Source of the DNA: Cucumis sativus
Lineage: Eukaryota > Streptophyta > Magnoliopsida > Cucurbitales > Cucurbitaceae
Assembly: GCF_000004075.3 (NCBI RefSeq)
Contig: NC_026657.2
Coordinates: 3,472,001-3,536,000 of the forward strand
Direction of reading: 5' to 3'
DNA length: 64,000 nucleotides
In this document: positions 28,001 to 39,119 of the stretch, in pieces
How the letters are laid out: each line of letters starts with the position of its first letter
Position numbering within the stretch: the stretch's first letter is position 1
The notes under the pieces: generated by a model
Database searches by the model: none
What the model saw: only the letters and a program-made list of their open reading frames with translations
What the model was told of the DNA's origin: nothing
Position numbers and translations under genes: made by a program

Positions 28001-28147
28001 GCTTACACATCCCTTAACCTGCAGCAACAACTTGACAACAAGCAACAACTTCCAAAGCATAACTTGGCGATACCGAAACCTGAAAACAACGTGGTTGTAG
28101 AAGATGCTCCGAAGTCAGATGTACAAAATTCTGATGTTGCTGTATAG
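25016..28147 (+). CDS. Nucleotide-sugar/triose-phosphate-type transporter (DMT superfamily)
   Basis: Seven exons that I assembled: 25016-25094, 25462-25613, 25730-25938, 26438-26531, 26616-26782, 26886-27056, 27862-28147; 385 residues, all GT-AG. The N-terminus MGFLDSLFGKDSRKFIKRKD is followed by a soluble stretch with 'GAKRQQQRYCGP'. After that come about ten hydrophobic segments of the TPT/NST fold. Hallmarks are 'MAFASGLANTSLKHNSVGFY', 'QMAKIAVTPTIV', 'IGVAIATVTDLEFNLFGAL' and 'TSHVVLGQFKTCVILLG'. The tail is hydrophilic. The family moves nucleotide sugars or sugar phosphates across Golgi/ER or plastid membranes. The closest Arabidopsis protein I recall is At5g55950, annotated as a nucleotide/sugar transporter of unknown substrate, so no substrate is proposed. 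Intron 3 carries a palindromic repeat. The gene is convergent with the OPT1-type gene. Confidence 0.92.
26016..26392. mobile_element. Palindromic repeat (MITE-like) inside intron 3 of the transporter gene
   Basis: The intron carries a GC-rich island unlike its surroundings, with repeated 'GAGGCTTACGCCT'-like words. A perfect 16-bp palindrome, CTCGCCTCGAGGCGAG, sits at 26053-26068. The ends mirror each other loosely: left 'TATTGTTTTTAAAAGCT...GAGGC', right end complement 'AAGTATTTTAAAAAGCT...GAGGC'. I read it as a nonautonomous inverted-repeat element; the family is uncertain and no clear target duplication was found. Confidence 0.5.
27140..27225. repeat. Short direct repeat in intron 6
   Basis: Two near-identical blocks built on 'AATATTTGGTTATTTTTG' occur about 45 bases apart in the transporter gene's sixth intron. 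It is a small local duplication of T-rich sequence with no evident function. Confidence 0.6.
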
Positions 28148-29100
28148 AGATTTTTAATGAACGATTTGAGTTACCATGAGTTCGATCTAAAGGTTTTTTT
28201 TTTTTGTTTCCTTTTTAATGGTAAATTGAGGGTAGTAAATATCTTTCTTCATATATGATTATTCAAAGATATGCATTTCTATTCTTTTTAAAACATTTCT
28301 TAACGATTTAAGTTCAAATCACATCTATAAGATCATTTAGAATAGCTATTGAAGTGAATGTTCGGGAAAAATATTTTTTTTTGTAATTTTAAGTTTTGAG
28401 TTTAATTTCTATTTGGATCTTTGATTTCAAAATTTAAATCTGTTTAAGATTTAAAAAATGCTCAATTTTAGTGTCGAAGATAACAAAATCGTTAGTAATT
28501 AAACAGAAGTTAACTAGAACACTATGACTAACAAATTTTAAACTAAAATATATTGATGATGTGATTAGTTTTATTGATAGAGAATGATTTTTTCTAAAGG
28601 AAAAAGAAACTCGATAGACTCTTGGGAATCAATGTTGAAAAAGATGTATTTTTTACATCTCTTTCTTCCTTTTCATCGATATCCTCTCGTATCTTCTCTC
28701 TAACAACTTCTAAGAAAAAGACTTATGAATGAACATGAGACCCCAACTAACCAACACGAAGCTTCATATTCCTTTGCCATTATCATCTTCATACCTCACT
28801 CTCTAGAAATGGTCATTTTTGAAAGCTTAAGAGAACAGAGCAAGGGGGCGTTGTCATCTCTTCCTCTTTGGGTGTTTATTTAGTATAAACCTTCTTAGAA
28901 TACATGGAGATGGAGGAGAGAGATGATAAAAAAGAAGTGGAAGAGGAAGAAAGGGGAGAAAAAGAGAAATAAAAGAATTTTAGGATTGATTTTGAAAACG
29001 TTGAGTTTTGAGATAAAGTGTGTGTGAAATGTCTAAATTGTCCTTCGTTCATTTTTCCTTCCTTTCTGAACTTCAACCTAAAAACAAAACAAAACAATCA
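28148..29100. other. Intergenic, nothing recognised
   Basis: About 950 bases downstream of the transporter gene: the 3' UTR, then AT-rich DNA and a purine-rich patch near 28900-28990 (GAGGAAGAAA words). No gene is supported. Confidence 0.5.
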
Positions 29101-29370
29101 GATGTGGTCTATTATAACACTATGATCAATGGGTTTTGTAAAGTGGGGCAAGTAGATAAGGCAAATATATATTTTGTTTGAAAAGATGAAAGAAAATGGT
29201 TATACACCAAATTGGTTTTTGGAAGAGTAGTAAATCAGAAGAGGTGATTAAACTTCTCCATAAGATGGTTCAAAGGAATGTGTCACCAAATGATAGCATT
29301 TGCACCATAGTCGTTGACATGCTATGCAAAGATATTGAATATTCTCTAGACTTGCTTCCGTCCAAAAGCG
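29101..29370 (+). pseudogene. Fragment of a pentatricopeptide-repeat (PPR) gene, C-terminal end
   Basis: Reading from 29101, 'DVVYYNTMINGFCKVGQVDK' is a classic PPR motif. After further pieces in shifting frames, 29223-29330 gives 'SEEVIKLLHKMVQRN' and 'VSPNDSICTIVVDMLCKD'. That is typical of the last repeats and C-terminal end of P-class, restorer-of-fertility-like PPR proteins, and the 'LDLLPS' that follows fits the usual end of that subfamily. The full protein would have a dozen or more repeats and a transit peptide; nothing upstream encodes them. In-frame stops and at least one frame change separate the pieces, so this is a decayed fragment. Confidence 0.8.
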
Positions 29371-32300
29371 TCAAGGTTGATATTGAATATTCTTTTGAAA
29401 TCTCACCTAATTTCCAAACTTTGGCCTTTAATTTGGTTCTAATATTAAGATTTTGAGGATTTAAATCCAATGCACATAATCTTTCTTTCCCGTTCTTTCT
29501 TCTTCCATTCCTATTTGATGATTGAATCGGTTAGTTTTTATTTTTTATTTTTGTCCATTTTTTGGAACTTATATTATTTATTCTTTTGTTTCCTAGCATA
29601 TTACTTTTTTTCCGGATGAGTTTCAAAATCAAATTGTTATCCCTCCCAAGCCATTTAAAGTGATTCAATGCATGTTTCTTAAGTTTATTAGGTGATCATT
29701 ACGAGCTTTTAGACAAACTAAAATTTGGTACACAAATGAACATATGTACAAAATGAAGTTAATACAATTTCATTAGATAAACAAAACGTGACCACAAACA
29801 AAACATTCCAATAGAGTATATTGAATCTAACAAGTTGTCTATTGGTATATTGGTGTTGTGATCATTGTGATGAACCACCACGACTCTTTTGTAGCCACCA
29901 ATCACCCAATTTCCTTGGAATCATGTTGAGTTACTTCTCTCTAACGACCATTTGAGGAAGATTGAGAGGTGAGAAGCTTAGTACATTATTTGAGCATATT
30001 GCAAAACAAAAATGTGTAGAATAAAACAAATAAACTTGAGTCCAACTCAATGCATGATTTAAAAATTTTGAGTTGGCTACTTTACCACATTTTGGAACAA
30101 GAAGTATCGTCACTATGGCTAACCATTTCACTCCTAACCTCGCAAAAAGTGCTACATCCCAACTCTAAAATCCACTTGTGCATGAGAGATTTTGAGAATG
30201 AAAAACATGAAGATGGAGGAAGTGGGAGAAAAGTGACCTACCTTTTTGTTTAAAATTAATCTAGTCATCACCCTAGTCAACTTTTCCTTGAGTTATCAAT
30301 GATTTTGTTATCTCAATAACTAAAATTGAGCATTATTAAAATGTTGATGATAAAAATATTAGATATCAATAAATTAGTTCATCTATATATATAAAAAAAA
30401 GGTTCAAATTAGATGATAGACTTTACTAAATATGTAGCCAACCTTTGAATTAGTGTGGTGTGTAGGGATTTCTTATAAATTAGACAATTAAAAATTAGGC
30501 AATAAAAAAAAAAGCATTAATAAATATAGTAAATAATTGAAAGGTATGTGTGGATGATTTTTGCTTTAATTTTAAACTCTATAATTTATGTTAGATTGTG
30601 ATTTTCTTTCTAATTATAAAAGTTCATTGATTTTACATCCCTTTAATTCATTTCCTACCGGTACTATAAAAGAAGAGCTATTTGCCTTTCAATTTCGACG
30701 AAAGGATTTGAGGCTTTGTCTTCTTTTTTTCACTCCATTTTCTCTTATCGAGATTTGAATTTTGTAAGTTTGTTGATCAACCACAATCCACCATTCTTTT
30801 TTATTAGCTTTCTTTGTGAAATCTCGATCGACTTTTAACACTTTTTCTCTCTTGTGTTGTCGAATAGAAGTGTTTTAATTTTAAGTTTAGGGTTCAATAA
30901 TTTTCACCTCAACAACGCAAGAACGTCAAAGTTTTCATTCATCAGAGGCTTTCACGATACAGAAATAAGTGCATAAGACTTCTACTTTTTCTCTTAGTTT
31001 TTACTAAAGGGAGAATTTTCTCCGCATCATTTTTCATCACTCATTTTTTTCTAACTTGTTTCTTTTATTTTATGAACAACTCATGTGTGAGGATCACGAC
31101 GAAAGGAAAATAACGTTCGTTGAGGGTTGAGTTCTTCAAATACAAAAATCTGGTGAGTTAACTCTTTGTTTTTCTGTTTTAGTTTTTGGTTACAAAGTGT
31201 TTGTTTCACTAATTCTTTAACGTATCTTCACATATGGATTGTTTATATAAATAGTGTTATTAGGTGTTGTTTTCTAAAAATAAAGCTTACAATTGAAGAC
31301 ACAAAAATGCAGGTCAATTCATTCAAACAAAAACTACAATAGGAACTGCCCATTACAAATCATGAATACTAAAATAATTAATTCCTAAAACAATAGGAAC
31401 CAACTTATAACATAATCAAACTAACAAGAAAACAATCCTAAAGCATTTTATTAATACTAGACATGATAAACTCTTTAATCTATTACTTAAACGTGTTTGT
31501 TGGGTTGGGTTAAGTTGAGTTGAAGTACATTTTTAGACTCAACTTGAATGTTTGGGTTGTAAGCTAAGCTTTTTTAACCCAAATAACTCTCGCTAGAAAA
31601 TGAACCAAACACAACCCAACCATGAAACATTTGGGTTAGGTTGGTTTAGTTCATTTGGATCATTTATCTTTTTTCTTTCTTTTTAGAATAAAGAGAAAGT
31701 AAAATATTAATACGTAGAAATTGGATTTAATTATTTTTATATATTTAAATTAAACTCAATTTCATTTTATATAATTCATATTTTTTTCCAAATTGCTAAA
31801 ATCTATTTTTAGAAGTTATCGGAGAATAAACTACAGATAAATAAGAAAATTAAATCAAACAAAAATAAAAATGTGTATATATAATAGAATCTTGAGTATA
31901 AAATCTAGGTAAATTGCATATGATAGAATTTTGATAATATGATATAGTAATTACACCACATTGTTTTAGAATTTTGTAAATTTGGTAAAATGTATAAGTA
32001 GGACTTCAAGCATATCAAGTGTATTTAATCAATCAATTTTATAAGTGAAGAATACTAAATGTATCTGCAGTGTATCAAACATATATTAGTAATGTTTCAG
32101 GTGTGTATCAAAATGTATCGAGTGTATCAAAGAGTATTATATCAGGTGTATTAGGTGTACAAAACGTGTATAAGGTGTACGAGACGTATATTAGTAACGA
32201 GGACATTAGTGACATTTTACGGTTTGATATGTGGGCTAGACTTCGTTTTTGTCATTTTTGCAAATAATAAAATGTGTGTACTATGGATTTAATTATTATA

Positions 32301-32594
32301 ACTTATTTTGTCATTTTTGCGAGTGTCCCTAGTTATTAAACAACATAGTATTATATACAAATCAACCAAATGAGTCTTCTATTGCACTTTGAAACAAATA
32401 CACAAGTCCAAGTTTAATTTAAAAAACAACAACTAATAGCTTATTACATACATAGATTATATATGATCCTTAAAACTAAACATAAACTGTACAAGTTTGG
32501 ATTTGACATAATAATTAGAAGGTTCTATATTGTTAGCAGATTAAGGTCAGTAAACTTAAATATGTTTAAATTATAATAATGTGCTGTTACGCCC
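29371..32594. other. Intergenic, repeat-rich, no intact gene
   Basis: About 3.2 kb. The part 31495-31640 contains GGGTTGGGTT/AACCCAACC words in both orientations, a low-complexity dispersed-repeat look. The part 32065-32200 is a roughly 10-bp periodic array (listed separately). Open frames at 29931-30253 on either strand lack recognisable features. Confidence 0.5.
32065..32200. repeat. Degenerate ~10-bp repeat array (GTGTATCAA-like)
   Basis: The words AGTGTATCAA, AGGTGTGTATC, GAGTGTATCA, AGGTGTATTA, ACGTGTATAA and AGGTGTACGA follow one another at about 10-base steps. Earlier loose units reach back to about 32000. It is non-coding in practice: a short open frame across it simply translates the repeats. 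Confidence 0.65.
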
Positions 32595-35500
32595 TTAAAG
32601 AACAGGGCATCCCTTGGCCACAACCCCAGGTGCTGTAGGGCACTTAGCCAAAGTACAATGATCATCAGCTCCTAAACCCCACCAATCAGGTCCAAAAATA
32701 TCCTTCGATTGTAGTGTAAAATATATAACAATCCCCATAAATGCAACCCCAGCATCTAATGCTGCTGATAAGATATAGTTATGTCTTGCCCACCATCCTT
32801 TGTATTTCTTGTACACATAGAAATTGAAGAATATTCCAACTATTCCCCATGTTATGTAGTTCACTGCTCTTGCTGGTGGCATTCCTCCTGTTGCTCCTAT
32901 TATGATTGGCATGTTTATGAGTTTAATCCATTTCTTTTCTGGGAATTTGAGAGAGAGTAACCAAATTGGTAACGGGGCCAGTAATCCGATCAGGAAGAAC
33001 CAGTTCATTTGTCCGTAGACGCCGTATTTCGTGAACATTCGTAATGGTCCTACTACACCCCATATTATTGATGCATTGTAGAATACGTCGTCGCCTGGAC
33101 ATGTCCATGGACTTCCTTCTGGTAATACGTTTGTGTCGCAAATGTTTGGTATGGTTGTTAGAAGCCACCATGCCGTGCCAAAGTAGACACTCGACGATAC
33201 AACCGTTCCTACAAGCTGAGAAAGTGGGTTGTGTTTAAAATCGAAACAGTTGCAAATATATAGTAGATTGTGCTACTCAGTGCAATTACCTTTCTTCATA
33301 CTATTTAAAAGCATCTTTTGAATGGTGTTGAAAATGACAAAAGTGATCTTAATCATTTTTACCTGAACAGTGAACATGGATCTTGGTGGGATCTTCATGT
33401 AATGTCCTAATTTGAAATCACCAACAAAGCTAAGAGCTTGTGCCATGCTAATATAACCATAAGTTTTGAAAGCCACATTTGCAAGAGGCTTTCCTGGATA
33501 AATATAACCTATGATCAACTCTGTTATGACATTTAATCCTGGTTGCTGCACCAAACATTTAAGTGAAATAATCAGAATAATTATTTGACTATATGTTATA
33601 TGTTTGTTAATTAATATCATTGTTTTAAATTTGTTTCCGGTGAATATAAGGTATATATATATTACCATATTTGTTGTGGCTTGAATGATTCCAATAGGCA
33701 GAGTGAAGAAGAGTGCGATTGCACAAGCAAGTAATATTCCCCACCATGGTAATTGGAGTTGTTTGTCAAAACCTTCACAAGCATACAACGCTAGAGCAAC
33801 CATTGCAATCAAGATAATGTGAAACCACCATTGAGGCACTTCTTTATAGTTCTTTTTCATTATCCTTGTATGCACATCTCCAATTTGATTCATCGCCGTC
33901 GTGGTTTTCTTCCATAGTTGCCAAATTGTTCTGTAAAAACAACCAGAATCATATGAGAATTAGTTATTGAACCATATGTCATCTCTCGATTAATCATAAC
34001 TGAACTCGAAACTATAAAAACTAATGTGTCGTCACTTACTTTCCATGGAAGAGAGCAACATGGGAAATAGTTGCGGTCAAAGTAGCGAAACTCAAGCCAT
34101 AAGAAAAGGCGAAGAAGACACTCAAGTAAAGTTTGCTATAGCTTTCATAGCCAACTTGATCAAGATCAAAGGTTTTGCTGTTAAGAACTCTAGAAATGTT
34201 GTAGGGATTGCCTAAGGAGTCAAAAGTGTGAGAAGAAATGAAGGGAAAACGCTTGGCTTCATAGACGTTAGACCAATATGCAATGGGAAGCATAACATAA
34301 ACAATTAAGAAAAACCCAACTAAGATATTGAGAATGGCAAAGCCAGGAGTGGCCAATGGACTGCCCAAGAAGGCAGCAACTGTTGACCAGTCGATACCAA
34401 ACGAGCCGATACCGAGACCGTAGAAACCTGAACCTATCTGTTGAGCAACGATGGAGTCTTTCCAAATGAGACAAGCAATAGAGATACAAGAAATGGAGGG
34501 GAAGAGATAGCTAGGGATAAGGTAGTAAGAAAAGCTTGAGATAAAAATTAAGAGGAAAAATTGGAGCCTTGTATGTCCTCCTCTTGGCCTCTTCTCTTTC
34601 TCATGCAATGCCCTGAATTTTCATATGCTCAACATTAAATTTTGTAACACAACAATATAGTTTTTACTAGAAAATAATATGAAAAGTATATATAACCTGA
34701 AAAGAGAAACCTGAACCAAATTTGCTGGCCACCACATGTATGGAGAATCCACAAGGAATTTTCTAAATATTCCAGCCCATCCATAGCCAAGCATCTATTG
34801 CAAAAGAGAGTTTTTGTTATTATCAGTTAGTAGTTAATGGAAAATCGAAAAACTCAGACCACGAGGTTAATATTACAAAAGTTCATATCAGCTTGAACAA
34901 AAACAATACCTGAGTAGTCATAGAAAGCATCAGAGCAGCAGCAGGATGAAGATTTCTATGGTAGAATGCCTTAACAATAGTGATAATGTTAACAGCATAA
35001 ACACTGCTAGATCCACAATTGGCGAAAATGGTAATGAGAACATGTTCTTTCAAGGTGAAAGGGCCAGGATTCAAAGAGAATGACCAATTAAAGATGGGTA
35101 GCTTGAAAACTTTGGTTGGAAGAGTTGTTGCCATCAACTTTCCAAGAGGCAAAGCCACAATTTGAGCTGATACAGATGAAATATAAAGTTGGTTTTGACG
35201 ATACCCAAAAAATTGGTTCACAAATGCCAGAAGACAACATGAAACCAGCCCCAAAAACCATGTTCGGAATGTCAGTGCCGCCTCCGATGGATCATCAGTG
35301 ATCGGAACTGTCAGCCTAACTTCCTCAATCGGACAATCATTTTCTTCCACTTCTCCTACAAACATATATCCAACAATCAATGTAAATACCAAAAGAACAT
35401 GAGATGATCACTACAACAATTTCACATTGTATATGTATGAAGACGAGTGTCATCATAGGGTATAACGGTAGTTTATAAATGACACAAAGTCAGTCATCAT

Positions 35501-35764
35501 ACATCGATGTAAATCAAATACATACGTCTCAAGCTGATGAGTCTAGATTTAGTAAAATCGATGAAAAACAAGAGACCGTATGTTGATGACACAAAATCAT
35601 ACATTGTTATAAATCAGTTAGGTACGTCTGAAGAGGTTGATGAGTTATGGAAAGTTTAATTAGAGTTGACCTTGAATGGAGAAGCTGGAGTGATTCTTGT
35701 GGTCATGCATGTCATCTGTGAGCTTGGATTGAGGGGCTACATCCTCAGCGTGATTTCCTGTCAT
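32595..35764 (-). CDS. OPT1: Oligopeptide transporter, OPT1 type (plasma-membrane OPT family)
   Basis: Seven exons on the minus strand that I assembled: 35764-35671, 35355-34910, 34794-34697, 34612-34040, 33930-33666, 33545-33363, 33215-32595; 759 residues, all GT-AG. OPT proteins move small peptides, glutathione or metal complexes with protons. Both family signatures are present: NPG at 127-129 (FSLNPGPFT) and KIPPR at 543-547. The start region '[20 protein letters not shown]' and '[18 protein letters not shown]' are typical of the OPT1/5 group. About 14-16 hydrophobic segments are visible, and the C-terminus is Cys-containing ([20 protein letters not shown]). The yellow-stripe-like subfamily lacks this arrangement. 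The gene is convergent with the nucleotide-sugar-transporter-like gene, recalling the At5g55930/At5g55950 neighbourhood. A TATA box and a duplicated promoter segment lie upstream. Paralogue assignment within OPT1/5 is from memory. Confidence 0.93.
35440..35650. repeat. Imperfect ~107-bp tandem repeat in OPT1 intron 1
   Basis: Two units carry the words 'CATACAT(C/T)G(A/T)T(G/A)TAAATCA', 'TACGTCT(C/G)AAG' and 'TGATGAG' in the same order, about 105-110 bases apart. It is a local duplication in the first intron of the OPT gene. The diverged copies suggest it is old. Confidence 0.5.
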
Positions 35765-35830
35765 AACTCTCTTTGTTACTCTCTCTTGCCCTCCCTCCTT
35801 GTGTCAAATTGTTCATAGCAAAGCCATTCT

Positions 35831-35837
35831 TTTTATA
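35831..35837 (-). promoter_or_regulatory. TATA box of the OPT1-type gene
   Basis: On the minus strand TATAAAAAG reads from 35837 downward, 67-73 bases before the start codon at 35764. It is a canonical plant TATA box at a suitable distance. It lies inside a 25-bp block (35813-35837) repeated exactly at 36161-36185. Confidence 0.6.
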
Positions 35838-36109
35838 CCGAACACAAAAACCACAGTATGGCCACATTCATGTCATGGCTGACAAAGATTCTTCTATTTT
35901 TAGAACACTCCAGTTGTCATTTACCTCTAAAGAAATCGATAACCAATAAAGCCTATTTTTCAGTTCAGCCTGTCACAGTTTTCTTACCCAAACATCCATC
36001 CCACCTTTGGAAAAATGGAGGGAGAAAGCGTATCTCTTTGTTGTCAATTCATATTAACACGATAGCAAAGGCTATAAAATTCAAGTGATCATTCGAAATG
36101 AGCCATATA

Positions 36110-36297
36110 TAATTTTTCTGACCTTATTAGCTTTGTCACATTCATGTCATATATAATTTGTCATAGCAAAGCCATTCTTTTTATATCAAATTTTTCTGAC
36201 CTTATTATCTTTTTCTTTTTATACACATAGCTAACATATTGTCATGTTCAATGAATCATACAAATTTTGTCATGTTCAATGAATCATACAAATTTAT
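36110..36297. repeat. Tandem and duplicated promoter segments upstream of OPT1
   Basis: Three overlapping duplications. First, 36161-36185 is an exact copy of the 25-bp TATA-bearing block at 35813-35837. Second, 'TTTTTCTGACCTTATTA' occurs near 36114 and again near 36191. Third, a 28-bp unit beginning TGTCATGTTCAATGAATC is tandemly repeated at about 36240-36295. The 14-mer CACATTCATGTCAT also occurs at 35863 and 36137. Confidence 0.8.
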
Positions 36298-37140
36298 GTG
36301 TTATTATTTACTATCTATATGCTTGGTCTTTGATTGTTGATTTTGTTTGTCACCCAAAAAATAATGAACCCAAATCATAACTAATTGGAAAGAAATTGAA
36401 ACCTCGTAATCATTACTTATCTAACTTTTAATTAATTTCGAATAAGAATATACATTTATTTAATATGATATCAAAAGTTTATGGTTGGAATGAAGAACAT
36501 AATAAAAAAAAGGTTTCAAAAGTCTAAGGTGGTAAACAAAAATATTATCTCGCGCCAATTTATATTTGTTAAAAGTTTCACATTGAAAGAATAGAGAAAA
36601 ATCAAAATATATCTTTACAAAATTGACGAGTAATTCCTCGAATTATCATTACTTTGGCATATATAAATGCTCATCGTCCATTTGGAAATGGATGGCTACG
36701 TGTGAAATTGATTGTCGTTGCTTTTCTGGGAAATTTGAATTTATAACACAAACAATTATTGTATGGTTTTAATCTGGGTAGGGACTTTGGTTTAAATTTA
36801 TCCACCTTATGCAAAAAATAATATGAAATTATAAGTTCGCTTTTCATAGTCTGTTTAGAATATTAGATTAGATAAAAAAAGATTATTAAAATCGTTTTAT
36901 TTAAACTATATATTTGAATAGAAACTAATTAAAATAAACTTTGAAAACAATGCAAAAGTTATTTTGGAGGGGTTAGTCGAACTTTTTTTCTAAAATCACT
37001 TACCTTATAAGTTAAACACATACACATGATCATTATTTATACTATTACCTTTTGTTTTTCATGTGTGTTTTCTATGTAGAACTAACGTTGGTATAGAATT
37101 GTGTTTTACTAAAATTCATTTTAACAAAATTATAATAAAT

Positions 37141-37543
37141 GGTAGTTGCAAATTTAGCAATTAGATTCAAAATAATTAAATATATAACAATTTTTTTAAA
37201 AAATTATAAATATAGTAAAATTTGTCAAATTTTATCAATGATAGAAGCCTATTATCGATAGACCATATTGTAAATATTGATGACCATTTGAGGAATAATA
37301 ATTAAGGATATAACAATGTTTTTAAAAAAATTGTAAATATAGCAAAATTATCGCTGATAGACTTGTATCATTGATAGACTCGTATGATCTATCACTGATA
37401 GACCAATATTTACAACGTGGTTTATCGGTGATAGACTTTTATCATGGATAGAATTTGACAAAATTTGCTATATTTACAAATTTTTTAAAATATTGTTATA
37501 TACTTAATTATTTTAAATCTAATTACTAAATTTGCAATTATCC
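37141..37543. mobile_element. MITE, same family as 16139-16395, longer and compound
   Basis: Left end GGTAGTTGCAAATTTAGCAA; complement of the right end GGGATAATTGCAAATTTAGT. The terminal inverted repeat is about 40 bp. The interior contains two sets of CTATCA/TGATAG words plus an internal 'ATTAAGGATATAACAATG' that is terminal-proximal in the 16 kb copy. That suggests one copy inserted in or fused with another. No clean target duplication is visible. Confidence 0.7.
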
Positions 37544-38817
37544 CATTTATTAAAGGATAGGAGCAAGTGTCTTCCCTCACATTCTCGATTTTTGTATTTT
37601 AATATTAATTTTGAAGTGTCATATTACAATATATATCAAATAAAGCTCTTAATTAACTAAATTTTAGTTATAGTGATGTAGTGGTCGTGCTTCTTATAAA
37701 ACCATGAGATTATGTGTTCAAATCTTATTGACAATAGTTATTGTTTTCTTTTTTTTTATGCAATTTTTAAATCTACATGTTTACCTTACAAAAAATTATG
37801 TAAAAGATGTCGATCTTTTTTTATTGCTAGTGAAATGTTATTGGAACATTATTGAAATGTTGAGATATTTTGTTTATACTTTTTTAGTGTACTTATTATA
37901 TAGTGTGTAGTGCTCTCTATATAAAATTTATCGAGAAATACACTATTTTTAATTTTTGAAAATTGTAAAAAATAGAACATTGAAAATTGTCAAAAATAGA
38001 ACGAAATATTTACATCATCAAAATTAAATATAAAACTTTTGGGAGTTCATGCTATAATTGAAATGAACTCCATAATTGAATAATACTTTTAAAATTTGAT
38101 TTTCTTTTATTGAGAAAATTAATTGGAAAAGTATTCATTGTTGTTTGAGAAAACAATTAAACAATACATGTACAATGAAGAGTAAGAATATGATAAAATC
38201 AATTGTACAATGCACATGTTACAATAAAGTTATATAATAGGTGCTTTAAACAAAAATGTCAATCATACTTTATTTTTGTTTTATTAGTTTTTTTTTTTAT
38301 AAATTTTTCCTCTTTTTATTTTTACCTTTTTCCAGAAAGACCAACCATACTCTTTAATTTCATTAAATATATTTATTAATATTTTTTCTTTAATTAAATT
38401 AAAATAAAAAAACATTAATTTTGTGTACACCATTTCTTGCTTCTTTTTGCATTAGCCTTCTTACACCCAATTTATTACCTACTACCCTAAGAATTTGTTT
38501 TCATCCCATTGATCATTGATTTGTTGTTGTTTGACCATACTTGGACGAATCGAATCTCTAATTATAATATTAGTTTTAGGTTAGTTGAACTATATATTCA
38601 TTTTTGACGCATTATTGACCCATTCTAATTTGATTTATTAAATTTAGTAATCGTAGTCATGGACAATGTTAAGGGTTTTCTTTTTGGAAAATTGCAAAAT
38701 TCATCGTGGTGGTTATGATAAATGAACTTAATATATGAGTTTGTGAAATGAAATAAAATGGATCAAATTGTTTTAGTTCTTTTTTGTATAACTGTAATCG
38801 ATTGTTAGTTCTTTTTA

Positions 38818-39071
38818 AGAATAATAATGAAGGATATAACAACATTTAAAAAAAAAAATGCAAATATAGCAAAACAATCGTTGATAGACTTGTATTGCTG
38901 ATAAACTCGTATGATCTATCAGTGATAAATCAATATTTACAACACGGTCTATTGGTGATAGACTTCTATCATTGATAAAATTTGACAAATTTGGCTATAT
39001 TTACAAATTTTTAAAAATGTTGCTATATACTTAATTATTTAAAATCTAATTGCTAAATTTGCAATTATCCC
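38818..39071. mobile_element. MITE, same family, left end short
   Basis: The right end reads '...AAATTTGCAATTATCCC' as in the other copies. The left end starts at the 'AATAATGAAGGATATAAC' segment and lacks about 20 bases of the outer repeat. Flanks TTCTTTTTA (38809-38817) and TTCTTTTTT (39072-39080) match at 8 of 9 positions and could be an aged 9-bp target duplication. The interior is again CTATCA/TGATAG-rich. Confidence 0.65.
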
Positions 39072-39119
39072 TTCTTTTTTTAAAAAATATAAATGAAATA
39101 AAGGACCTTAACAAAGTTC

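Noticed and set aside
37132-37552. ATAATAAAT and ATTTATTAA flanks as a target duplication of the 37-kb MITE
   Set aside because: They are inverted, not direct, so they extend the terminal inverted repeat and do not form a target duplication.
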